Assembly: GCA_037447605.1 (NCBI GenBank)
Contig: CM074810.1
Coordinates: 3,308,724-3,330,765, forward strand
Direction: 5' to 3'
DNA: 22,042 nucleotides
Source: Zygnema circumcarinatum
Lineage: Eukaryota; Streptophyta; Zygnematophyceae; Zygnematales; Zygnemataceae
Below, piece after piece: positions 1 through 20,734 of the stretch (position 1 is the first letter of the stretch; each line of letters starts with the position of its first letter). The notes beneath the pieces are model-generated. The model was not told the DNA's origin, ran no database searches, and saw only the letters and a program-made list of their open reading frames with translations. The position numbers were made by a program, and so were the translations under genes.

Positions 1-11
1 CCCTCTCTGAC

Positions 12-10785
<10,774 letters not shown>

Positions 10786-10976
10786 CCCTCTCTTACTCGA
10801 CAGCAGGGAAATCAAAGAGACGAGAGACTGTATCTGGAGAGAGAGAGAGACGCACAGGAGAAAACACAGAGAGAGAGAGCTAAGATAAAACTATAGTGTT
10901 GGAGGCAGAAAGGGCGGCGGCGAGGCGCTCCGCCTCTATCCCTCCCTCCCTCCCTCTCCCTGCGCGCCGAGCAGTT

Positions 10977-10985
10977 TTAGGGTTT
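10977..10985 (-). promoter_or_regulatory. Telobox (AAACCCTAA) upstream of ISWI
   Basis: The minus strand reads AAACCCTAA about 190 bp upstream of the ISWI start codon. In plants this element occurs near transcription starts of growth-related genes and can recruit telomere-repeat-binding factors and Polycomb. The role here is inferred from position only. Confidence 0.5.
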
Positions 10986-11107
10986 GCGGCCTCCCTCCCT
11001 CCCTGCCTGTCTGCTGAGTATGGCGAGGGCGACCTGCCCTTCAGGCGAGGCAGGCGAGAGAGTTCGAATTCTCCTTTCTCCCGCCCTCCGAAGGAGAGAG
11101 TCGGTTC

Positions 11108-11213
11108 CATGGACGAAGTTCCGTCACTCTCGACTTCGTTTCATGGACGCCGTTCCGTCACTCTCGACCTCGACCTATGGACGCAGTTCCGTCACTCTTG
11201 ACCTCGTCCCATG
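11108..11213 (+). repeat. 34-bp tandem repeat, three copies plus a partial fourth
   Basis: Copies start at 11108, 11142, 11176 and (partial) 11210 with an exact 34-bp period and few mismatches. Each carries gttccgtcactct, which reads AGAGTGACGGAAC on the ISWI sense strand and includes a TGACG (bZIP/as-1-like) core. The array sits about 325-430 bp upstream of the ISWI start codon. Confidence 0.88.
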
Positions 11214-11284
11214 AGCTCAGTTGAACGCGTTTGCGGGCTGTTTGCAGTTACGCACTACGGTAAGGAGACCGCCAGCTAATCCGT

Positions 11285-11341
11285 ACGTGGACAATCCAAC
11301 GGTCAGAGCGCCTAGAGGAGTCACGTGGACAATCCAACGGT
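11285..11341 (+). repeat. 19-bp direct repeat acgtggacaatccaacggt
   Basis: Two perfect copies, 11285-11303 and 11323-11341, are spaced 38 bp apart. Each holds an ACGTGG core and AATCCAACGG (CCGTTGGATT on the minus strand). They lie just beyond the 34-bp array and look like duplicated promoter elements of the ISWI gene. No protein can be assigned. Confidence 0.85.
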
Positions 11342-11384
11342 AATACCGTCCAAAACTGATCCTACCGTACAGCACCTCCGCGGG

Positions 11385-12450
11385 CTATGTTGCCTCTCCC
11401 TCTCCCTCGCCCTCGCCCTCCGCCCTCGCCCTCGCCTTCGCTCCCTCTCTCCCACTCCCGCTCCCGCTCCCGCTCCCGCGCCCGCGCCCGCGCCCGCTCC
11501 CGCGCCCTCTCCCTCTCCCTCTCCCTCTCCCTCTCCCTCTCCTCTCCCTCTCCCTCTCCCTCTCCCTCCCTCTCCCTCTCCTCTCCCTCTCCCTCTCCTC
11601 TCTCTCCCTCTCCTCTCCTCTCCCTCTCCCTCTCCCTCTCCCTCTCCCTCTCCTCTCCTCTCCCTCTCCCTCTCCCTCTCCCTCTCCTCTCCCTCTCCCT
11701 CTCCCTCTCCTCTCCTCTCCTCTCCTCTCCCTCTCCCTCTCCCTCTCCCTCTCCCTCTCCTCCTCTCCTCTCCTCTCCCTCTCCTCTCCCTCTCCCTCTC
11801 CCTCTCCTCTCCTCTCCTCTCCTCTCCCTCTCCTCTCCCTCTCCCTCTCCCTCTCCCTCTCCCTCTCCCTCTCCCTCTCCCTCTCCCTCTCCCTCTCCCT
11901 CTCCCTCTCCCTCTCCTCTCCTCTCCCTCTCCTCTCCCTCTCCCTCTCCCTCTCCTCTCCTGCCTCCCTCCCTCTCCTCTCCCTCTCCTCCTCCTCTCCC
12001 TCTCCTCCCCCTCCCTCCTCCCTCTCCTCTCCCTCTCCCTCTCCCTCTCCCTCTTCCTCTCCCTCCCTCCTCCTCTCCTCTCCTCTCCCTCTCCTCTCCC
12101 TCTCCTCTCCTCTCCTCTTTTCTCCTCCCTCTCCTCTCCCTCTCCTCTCTCCTCTCCCTCTCCCTCTCCTCTCCTCTCCCTCTCCCTCTCCTCTCCCTCT
12201 CCCTCTCCCTCTCCCTCTCCTCTCCCTCTCCTCCTCTCCCTCTCCCTCTCCCTCTCCTCTCCTCTCCTCTCCTCTTCCTCTCACAATGCGGCCTCGCTCC
12301 CTCTCCCTCTCCCTCTCCCTCGCCCTCGCCCTCGCTCTGGCCCTCTCCCTCGCCATCTCCCATGTCTCCCACTCCCGCTCCCGCTCCCCCTCCCCCTCCC
12401 GCTCCCGCTCCCCCTCCCCCTCCCTCTCCCTCTCCCACTCCCGCTCCCTC
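11385..12450 (+). repeat. CCCTCT-type repeat domain, about 1.07 kb
   Basis: Nearly all of this stretch is CCCTCT hexamers mixed with CCTCT pentamers. Its edges hold variants: CCCTCG, CCCGCT and CCCGCG near 11400-11510, and CCCGCT/CCCCCT near 12300-12445. The minus strand reads (GGGAGA)n, regular G3-N3 spacing suited to G-quadruplexes. It lies between the two genes, about 600 bp upstream of ISWI and 1.2 kb beyond the PHD stop codon. Open frames of about 400 codons on both strands are repeat artefacts. Confidence 0.93.
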
Positions 12451-13500
12451 TCCATTGCAAGGCCGGCTGCAAGCCCACAGACACTGCTTTTTTGTTGAAC
12501 CATTTCGTTCCACATTGAGCATTGCCAATATCATATCCAAAGCCGCTGAACCATACAACAATTCACTGTATTGGTCTTCCAGTCTTCCTATACAACTGAC
12601 ATATATCTCTACACCACACAATACTTACTAACGTGCTTAGTATTAAAAAAAAATATGCATGCTCGTTTGCCGCCATTGGCGCAAACCCTAAAAATGCAAA
12701 TGGGATATGTCACTGCAAAAGATGTCAAGCAGCATGACTGTGACTCCTTCATGATGCGTGCATCTTTATCCGCACCAAGCACCTTCGGCACTTGAGCTAA
12801 CCAGCGCTCCCTTTATAGTACAACTGTGCGCCGATCAAACCCTGAACCCTACAAACCCTAAAAGACACGGTACATCGCCATGGTCTTCTTCCATGGTCTT
12901 CCGACCAGTCAGTCATCCTCTACATAGATCACACTATTGAACAACATCCTCCCTCCTTTGGGTCTCCGTTCGCTCACTGTGCTCTCCATGTACAATGTGC
13001 CCAAAGTTCCCAATGCGGACAGCTCAACTCTCTTGAAAGAGTAAGGAGGAAGCTATTTCGCTCCACCTTTGCTCCCCTTCAGCTTCCAATGCACAAAGCT
13101 TCCGAAGGTTTTCAGCCGCTCATATGGGTCTCCCTCACTCTTGCTCAAACCCTAATATTTGTACACACCGCTGCACTTCGTGCCTTGCATGGTACACCGT
13201 CGTACACAGGGGAGGGGCAGCCGCTCCCATACAGCTTCTGCTTTCCCCCTCATGGCTGGAAACTCCTCACAGCCCACATCTTCAACTCATCTTCATCTTC
13301 ATCTTCATCTTCAACTTCATCTTCACCTTCATCTTCATCTTCAACGGCTCCTTCCAACCTGTTACGTGCCAGATACCGTTCATCTCCGTTTTTTCGAATG
13401 ATCGTATCATGCAAGTAGCAGCAGACTGCCCAGCCTCCTTCCCTTCGCTCCATTTTCTACCCACCCCCTCCCTCCCTCCCTCCCACCTTCCCTTCCACCC
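12451..13500. other. Intergenic stretch, no recognised gene; three teloboxes
   Basis: About 1 kb of ordinary-looking DNA between the CCCTCT domain and the 3' end of the PHD gene. AAACCCTAA occurs on + at 12683-12691, 12853-12861 and 13147-13155. A CATCTT-type hexanucleotide run lies at 13288-13344. I found no conserved protein, tRNA or mobile-element signature. It could hold the PHD gene's 3' UTR or an unrecognised transcript. Confidence 0.5.
13288..13344 (+). repeat. (CATCTT)n hexanucleotide repeat
   Basis: About nine imperfect units, with CAACTT and CACCTT variants. Read on the minus strand it would encode Glu/Asp repeats, but no conserved exon surrounds it. Confidence 0.8.
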
Positions 13501-13501
13501 A

Positions 13502-13554
13502 CCCACCCGGCCCTCTCTTTCTCTCCCTCTCTCTCCCTCCCTCTCTCTCTCTCC

Positions 13555-13614
<60 letters not shown>
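13502..13614 (+). repeat. CT-rich tract with (TC)n at the PHD gene 3' UTR start
   Basis: A C/T tract ends in a (TC)n run at about 13561-13614. On the sense strand (AG)n begins only a few nucleotides after the TGA stop, so it is probably the first part of the 3' UTR. Confidence 0.85.
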
Positions 13615-13616
<2 letters not shown>

Positions 13617-16600
13617 TCACGAGCCCTGGCTCATGCGGCAGGCATTGCAGAGGAAGTGTTGCGGGACGGAGGCGGAGTCCGCGATTCCCCCGCAGCGCGT
13701 GTGCTGCCACACTTCGCACGTGTCGCAGGAGATCATGCGCTCGCCGTCGTCGTCGCGGGCCCCGCAGGGACAGTCCACCACCCAGCTCTCGTTGCCGCCT
13801 TCGTACCGCCAGTCACTGCTCACGTGGAAGAGGGAAGAGAGAGAGAGAGAAACAAGGAAAGAAGAGAGAGAAGAAGAAGAAGAAGGAAAGAAGAAACGAG
13901 GAAGGGAGAAGAGAGGAAAGAAGAAGGAGAAGGAGAAGAAGGAGAAGGGAGAAGGGAGAAGGGAAGAGGGAGGAGAGGGAGAGAAGGAGAAGAGGAAGAG
14001 GGAGAGAGGGAGGAGAGAGGGAGAGAAGAGGAGAGGGAGAGAAGGGGAGAGAGGGGAGAGAGAGAAGAGAGAGAGCAGGGAGGGTTTAGATTAGAGGCAC
14101 AGAACGATTGAGGACAGAGAGAGCGAGAAGGAAGAGAGGGATTTAAGGCACAGCAACGAGAGGGAGAAGGGACTTCTTCACAGGGACTTGATTTTGTTAA
14201 AAAATGAAGTCCTTGATTTCCTAATTTCCCTCACCTGTGTCGGTCGAGCCCATAGCCTTCCACAATGACCTCCATCCCTGACTCGAGGGAGCCGAATAAT
14301 GGATCGTCATCATCAGCTTCTAAGCCCACCACTCTCTCAACCTGCCAAGGAGCACAACAAAATCAGTACTCCATTCTTTATCAAAATTTGGACAGCATTT
14401 CACGCAATCTGCAGAGAGTTCCTTTCATCATCTGTCATGTTCGCCAGAATGGACGACTGCCAAGGAAAGCGCATGAATCCAAAGAAAACAACGATTATGA
14501 AGAAGGTTCTACGAAGCGAGAGAGGAAGGAAGAGAGAGAGGGAGACAGAGAGAGAGAGAGGGAGAGGGAGGGCGACCCCTCACCTGAAAGGAGCGCATTA
14601 TGCAGTATGTGTCTTGAAATGCGCGTTCCGCTTCATGCTTCAAATCGCGCACACTTGCATGCGGAGGCAAAAGGATGAGCTCAGCCGGAGGAGAAGGGCG
14701 GTTGCGCGCCCTGTCTTCATCTTCAACTACCACTCTGAGTACACGCAAAAACGGTTGAATTCATCAGGATAGATCTAAGTTTTTTTGAAAAAACAGTCCC
14801 ACATTGGTCGAGATTACGAAGTAAGTACTTCTAAGTAGGCAGAGAATCATCTCTGGCGAAAGAGTGTTGATTTTATTGACCATTTTTGGGAACTGTGTTG
14901 GGGGGGAGTCGGCCGACCTGCACATGAGACGCAGCATGTCATCATCATCCGCCTCCCAGCCGTACATGGTCGCCAAACGAGTCATTTCTCCGTTGTAGTC
15001 TTTAATAAACTGAACACAAAAAAAACAAAATGAAATGAGAGTTAGGCGATTCAGATTAAAAAACAATGAAAACCAACAGAAAAATAATACTAATTCTAAT
15101 ACCATACAGAGTTTCTGTATTCTTGAAAGCAACGAACTTGGCAGTACAAGGGCGACGAACAGGAAGAAGATGAGAATGAAGCCGAAAGACATGAAGAAAC
15201 AATGCAAAATACGGATAGAGGGAGGGGGTGGGAAGAGAGAGGGGAAAGAGAGGGGGAACGGCAGCGAGAGGGGCTCAGAGAGGGAGAGAGAGAAAGCGGG
15301 AGAGAGAGTAAAAAAGAGAGAGAGAAAGAGAGAGAAAGTGAGATAGCGAAAGAGAGAGGGAGAGCGCGAGAAAGGAAGAGAGAGAAAGAGAGAGAGAGAG
15401 AAAGAGAGAGAGAACGAGAGAGAAATACAGAGAGAGGAGAGGAAAAGAGAAAGAGAGTGAGAGAGAGAAAGAGAGAAAAAGAGAGAGTGAAAAGAAGCGA
15501 GAGAGAGGGTAAGAGAGAGAGTGAGTGAGAGAGAGAGAGAGCCACCTGCTTGGTGTCCAGTATGACCTGCGCCGCCTGCGCGAGCGCCTGCGCCTGCGGG
15601 GAGGGTTTTGGCGCGCTCGCCGGGCGGTAGGCCCGCAGGCAGCTCGCGTAGAGGGCCCCCACCGCCGCCATCACGCCCTCCCGCGTCGCCTCCGCCTCCT
15701 GCTCTACCTCCTCCTGCACCACCCGATACGATACAAACCGATACGATACGATACATGAGTCACATTCAAGAACCCGATACGATACGAAATATCTCCATAC
15801 AGTAAAACCGATGCGAAGCAATATTAAGGCGATACGATACAAGATCGATATCGCTTAATCTGTCGATACGATACGATACAGATAAAAATCAAGCAGGCCG
15901 ATACAATCGCATTGCATTTACGATACGAAACGATACGATACAAAATGTGCGTTATCTTACGATATGGTATGGTATACGGCGATACGATATTGATCGATAT
16001 ATAATATGCGATATCTTACGATACGATATGATACGCACCTCCGGCTGCTCCTGCTTCACTCGGGGCCGCTCCCTCGCCGTGGCCTTCTCCTCCTCTCCCT
16101 CCCGCTCCCTCTCTGCCATGGCCATGGCGGGCGCGGCGAGGGGCGGCGGGAGCGGGTCGAGGCGGAACTGCAGCACCTTGGAGGCGGGGTTCACCGCGCG
16201 GCGCACGACGTGCGCGCGCACGCGGCGGTTGGCGACGCCCTTCAGCACGAAGTCCAGCAGGCCCGTGTCGCCGATGTGCTCGCGCGCCGCCTCGCGCACC
16301 TCATGCCGGGCTACCCATGCGCCGCCGCGCCTTGCCAGGGCCGCCACGATCACCTGCAAAGTACCAAGAACCTAAACGCTCTGCTCTACTGAAGCATCAA
16401 GCAATCAGAATTGATCATCTATATTTGTTGTTGAATCCTGGAAACTCTAAAGTTAAGCTCTCCAGAAGAAGCCTAGGGTGAGAATCTCACCTCCTGCGCG
16501 AGCTCTAGCCGCTTGGCAGACCAGCGGCAAGAGGGGGAGTCCATGGGGAAGGGATCGGTGATGACGGGGCCGCCGACAACAGCCATGGCGGCATCGCTGC

Positions 16601-18427
16601 TGGAAGGGGAGCTGCCGGGGCTTCTGCCGGAGAAGGAGCTTCCCTGCCTCTGGAGGGGAGGAGGAGAGGGCAGCTTATAGTGCAGGTCCATGAGGTAGCG
16701 CAGGAGCTCTCCCAGAGTGGTTACTTCGTTGTTTGATCGAGCTTGGTACTTGCGAATGAGCGCCTGAACTTGTTTGTCTACTCCTTCGAAGTGATCCAAG
16801 AGGGTCTGCAGGGATACAGGAGAGGGGGAGGGAGGGAGGGGGAAGGGGGGAGAGGGGAGTGAGTGAGTGAGTAGGCAGAGGGAGGTGGTGAAGTGAGTCA
16901 GGAAGATCGGGGGAGGAGGTGGACAAGGGAGGATGAAGACGAAGCGGGAGAGGGAGAGGGATATAGCAGATGGAGGAAAGAACGCAGGAGAAGTGGCAGG
17001 AGGGAGGAAAGAGAAAAGGAAGTATGAGTATGGGAAAAGAGAAGAGTGGAGGGGTAACAGAGGAAGGGAAAGGAGGGACCACGAGGGGTGAGAGTGGAAG
17101 GCTGAAAGGAAGGGAGGAGAGGGAAAGGATGAACTGACTGAGGACCAACAGAGGGAGGTAAAGGAGCTGACACAAACCTTGAGAGTTGTATTACGCAGCG
17201 TCTGAATGGCTGTAGCATATGTGTGCGCGGTGATGCCATAGCTTCCATGGCCGAAGGAGTAGCCCCATTTGGAGTACCACGAGCCGCCATGGGTCATGCT
17301 ATGGAGCAGCCGCAGCTCCATGTCGCCCTTCTTGGCCACATCCTCCACGCTCACCTTCCTGCCGCCATGGAAGCAAAGCATCCATCCATGAGCGTTTTGA
17401 AGCAGGCATTTTGGAACAGCAAGGCGAGAGTGGCGGAGGGAGGGATTGTCGGGAGAAGTCTCAAGGGGATGCGCGGTGGAGGGGGGGGGGGGAGAACGAG
17501 GGAGAGAGAAGCTGCGAGGACTGGGAATGGCGAGAGAGAGAGAGAGAGAAAGACAGAGTAGAGAGAGAGAGGAGAAAGAGGGAGAGAGAAGCTGCGAGGA
17601 CTGGGAATGGCGAGAGAGAGCGAGAGAGGAGAAAGAGGGAGAGAGAAGCTGCGAGGACTGGGAAAAGCGAGAGAGAGAGTGAGGACGACAGAGAGAGAGA
17701 GACAGAGAGACACAGAGAGAGCGAGAGCGAGACAGAGAGAGAGCGAGACAAAAGAGACAGAGAGAGAGAGAGACAGAGAGAAGCAGAGAGAGCGAGAGCG
17801 AGACAGAGAGAGAGAGAGGGAGACAGAGAGCGAGACAGAGAGAGAGAGAGACAAAAGAGACAGAGAGAGAGACAGAGAGAGAGAGAAAGAGAGACCTGGC
17901 TCGGAGCATGGCGCAGATGTTGTCCCATAGGGTCATGAGGTGGTGCCCCGAGAGCAGGCGCGCCCGCGCGTGCAGGTGCAGGAGGTGCCCGTAGCCGTTG
18001 CAGTGCACCACGCCGTGCAGCGCGCGCTGCCCCGCCTCCAGCGAGGACGCGCGCACCGCCGCGCCGCCGCAGCACGCGCACTGCTTCACGGACGCGGGGA
18101 TCACCTCGCCGCAGCTAGGACACTGCAAACGGGGGGAAGGGGGGTCATGGGGGGTCATGGGGGGTCATGGGGGGTCATGGGGGGTCATGGGGGGCATGGT
18201 GGGGGGCATGGGGGGCATGGGGGGCATGAGGGGCAGGGTGGGGGGCATGGGGAGCATGAGGGGCATGTGGGGCATGTGGGGCATGGGGGGCATGGGGAGC
18301 ATGGGGGGGCATGGGGGGTATGGGGAGCATGGGGGGCATAAGGGGCATAAGGGGCCATGGCCATGGGGACAGGCAGACAGCATCAAGCAGGGCACTGAGG
18401 TCCTTTCCTTCCACTCCTCTACTCTTC

Positions 18428-18505
<78 letters not shown>

Positions 18506-19314
18506 GTGCACTACTATTTGGATGAGTCTGCTTACTTCTTTGATATCTCTTCTTGGGAGGGTTTGGTTTAAGAGATGGTATTCATTGTTTAGAATGGACG
18601 GAAGGGATGGTTCCAACCAGGGATGTCAAAGGGCGGAGCTAATGACAACAGGAAAAGGCAGGGGAGGAGGTAAAATGTAAAGGTGAGTTTGTTTTAACAG
18701 AGCTTCACCTTCATACACAAGGGGTTAGAGGGAGAGTGAGAGAGAGAGAGTGGCAGAGAGAGCGAGAGAGAGAGAGAGAATGCGACAGCATCAAACATCG
18801 AGCCAAGGACCAAAGATCGAGCATCAAAGGTCCAACTTCCATGCACAAATCGCCAAGAACAGTGCATGGAGAGTTGACGACATAGATCCACAAAAGAGCG
18901 CATTCCCAGCGGAGAAGTGAGCTGAAAAGTCTGATTCTGAATCATGGAAGGAGGCAAAGAAGCGTATGTTATAGGATGATGCCTCACCTTCTTCCGGCCC
19001 TTCCCTAATCCCGGAGAGCTTTCCTCGTGCTCTCCCGCAGGCACCACAAAGTGGTAGCGGCGGGTGGAGACTGGGTGGTGGCTCCATCCTGCCTCAGAAA
19101 GATGGAACAAAAGCAAAAGCAAAAGCAAAACATGTGAAAAGAATGCTCTGGAGACATGAGTCCATCGCATGCACACTTCCCATGACTTACAGTGCTTATT
19201 GCAAAGGAACAAAACAGAGGAAGGTAAAGAAGAACGCGGCAACAGAGGGAGGGTGAGTGACAGGAGCAATGGGAAGTAGACGATACCCAACAAGAGAGAT
19301 AGAGGAGACAGAGC

Positions 19315-19352
<38 letters not shown>

Positions 19353-20698
19353 GAGTGGGGGGGAGAAGAGAGAACAAACCTACCGATGCATCGGCAGTGG
19401 TCGCAGTGAGCCCAAGACCTCCCCCCTGCCACCTCCTCCAAAACAAGGAGCGGAAATCGCACCCCTTGGCTATTCTCCACCAGAATGCTCCATGCCGGCA
19501 GCCCGTCCACACTGCATACCCTCCTCATCCTCCTCATTTTAGTTAGCAATAATTTCATAGCTTCCCTTGTTCAACAGTTTCAAAACGTAAGAGAGTGCGT
19601 TTCTATGTTGGTCAACGGATCTAGGCCTCTCCTTGTTGGTTTTGCAGTTCAACAGCAAGGTGTGACATCTCCCGTTATATTCAACAGACTCATGCGAATT
19701 TAGCAGGGGACATGATGGCTACTTGAGTGGCTTCCAGGAGCCGTGAAACTGACATGAATATGCATCGTGATTGCGAGCGATCGACCAATGGCTTCAGCAG
19801 GAAGCAGGCAGGGAAAAACCTGACTAGAACTAAGGATAGGGATAGATTCCGATGCATCTATTGTATTGTGGAGGCAGGATTAAACCATGATGAATTGTGA
19901 TCCTAAGCGTGCACTGTAAATTGGTCAAAGCTTCAATGATGTTTGAAGCCACCCCACTCTCCCCCCATCCTCCCCTTCCCCCTCCCCTGAATGGAAAAAT
20001 TAATCGGTCACACTGTCTCTTACAGTACACTACAGCTGATTATATGGTGGGGCTAATACTCCACCTATGGCTGGACGTGAATCACATGCACCCATCAAGC
20101 ATACATGTTCAATATCGCATTCATTGCCCCTCAAAGTATGCCTGCTGCCTCCCCATGACCCCCCCATGGACCCATCTCGAGGTGCCTCGTCAAGGGGGTC
20201 ACATGCATTCCACACGATATGATATTATAGGATATCAGGGAGCTACTCTCGAAGGTATTTCGAACAGCATTTGCAGGAGATTCCAGTACTGGAATAACTT
20301 CGCCCACTTTGTCAAGCCCTTTCCCCGTAATTCTGGTGCCATGCTCGTCACTCCTTCCTTACCACCCGTCTCTCCCTCTCTACCCCCATCTCCCACTCCA
20401 CCCCCCCTCTCTCTGCAATACTCCTTGCTCCCACTCTCTTTTTCTCCCCTCTCTCCAATCTGCTCAGACTGACGATGTAGAGGGCGAGGGAGGAGGAAAT
20501 AGGAGTGAAAGCGAAGGACAGAAGGTGAGTGGAACGGATAGAAGGAGAGGATAAACAGAGAAGGAGATCGGACAGAGGACAGTTTGAGGTCCGAGAGAGG
20601 AGAGAGAGTGACAGATACCAAAAGGGAAGAGCAGAGGGAGGGAGGGAGGGAGTGAGAGGGGGAACGAGAGCGAGAGGGTTGGAGAGATAGGGGGACAG

Positions 20699-20734
<36 letters not shown>

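Larger units (their letters stand above)
13617..15713 (-). other. PHD gene exons 8-12: C-terminal region with PHD zinc finger (residues 505-742)
   Basis: Exon 8 is a Glu/Ala-rich helix ending ILDTKQ. Exon 9 continues FIKDYNGEMTRLATMYGW. Exon 10 has ELILLPPHASVRDLKHEAE and AFQDTYCIM, which align with PGELVTVPLQATV and FRDTYCIL in MMD1. Exon 11 has LESGMEVIVEGYGLDRH. Exon 12 is the PHD finger with the full Cys4-His-Cys3 set: C692, C694, C707, C710, H715, C718, C733, C736 in WVVDCPCGARDDDGERM, WQHTRC and CNAC. The protein ends six residues after the last Cys (RMSQGS). Confidence 0.92.
16039..18122 (-). other. PHD gene exons 4-7: Cys-knuckle insert, LHGVVH core and winged-helix-like region (residues 159-504)
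   Basis: Exon 4 starts with CPSCGEVIPASVKQCACCGG, two knuckles that look like a zinc ribbon, and then the conserved LHGVVHCNGYGHL core. Exon 5 has VSVEDVAKK and the HGGSWYSKWGYSFGHGSYGI block. Exon 6 has a helical part (LLDHFEGVDKQVQALIRKYQ) followed by a Ser/Pro-rich linker and KRLELAQE. Exon 7 continues VIVAALARR, VREAAREHIGDTGLLDFVLK and VRRAVNPASKVLQF, and ends in an Arg/Glu-rich tail. Exons 4 and 7 are extremely G/C-rich at third positions. Confidence 0.88.

Noticed and set aside
11325-12631. Open frames of about 400 codons on both strands
   Set aside because: They are translations of the CCCTCT/GGGAGA repeat (Ser-Pro-Leu or Arg-Glu-Gly strings), open in several frames on both strands, with no conserved domain.
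13250-13453. Acidic minus-strand frame as a further PHD gene exon
   Set aside because: Its Glu/Asp run comes from the CATCTT repeat. No conserved flank or clear donor joins it to exon 12, whose TGA follows the PHD closely.
14764-15842. Long minus-strand frames through PHD exons 8-9 and the intron between them
   Set aside because: Only the ends match the family. The middle is the translated CT tract (Ser-Leu strings) bounded by proper GT and AG sites.
19897-20472. Plus-strand frame of 191 codons in PHD intron 1
   Set aside because: It has no family resemblance, ends in Ser/Pro/Leu low complexity and lies antisense within a well-supported intron.
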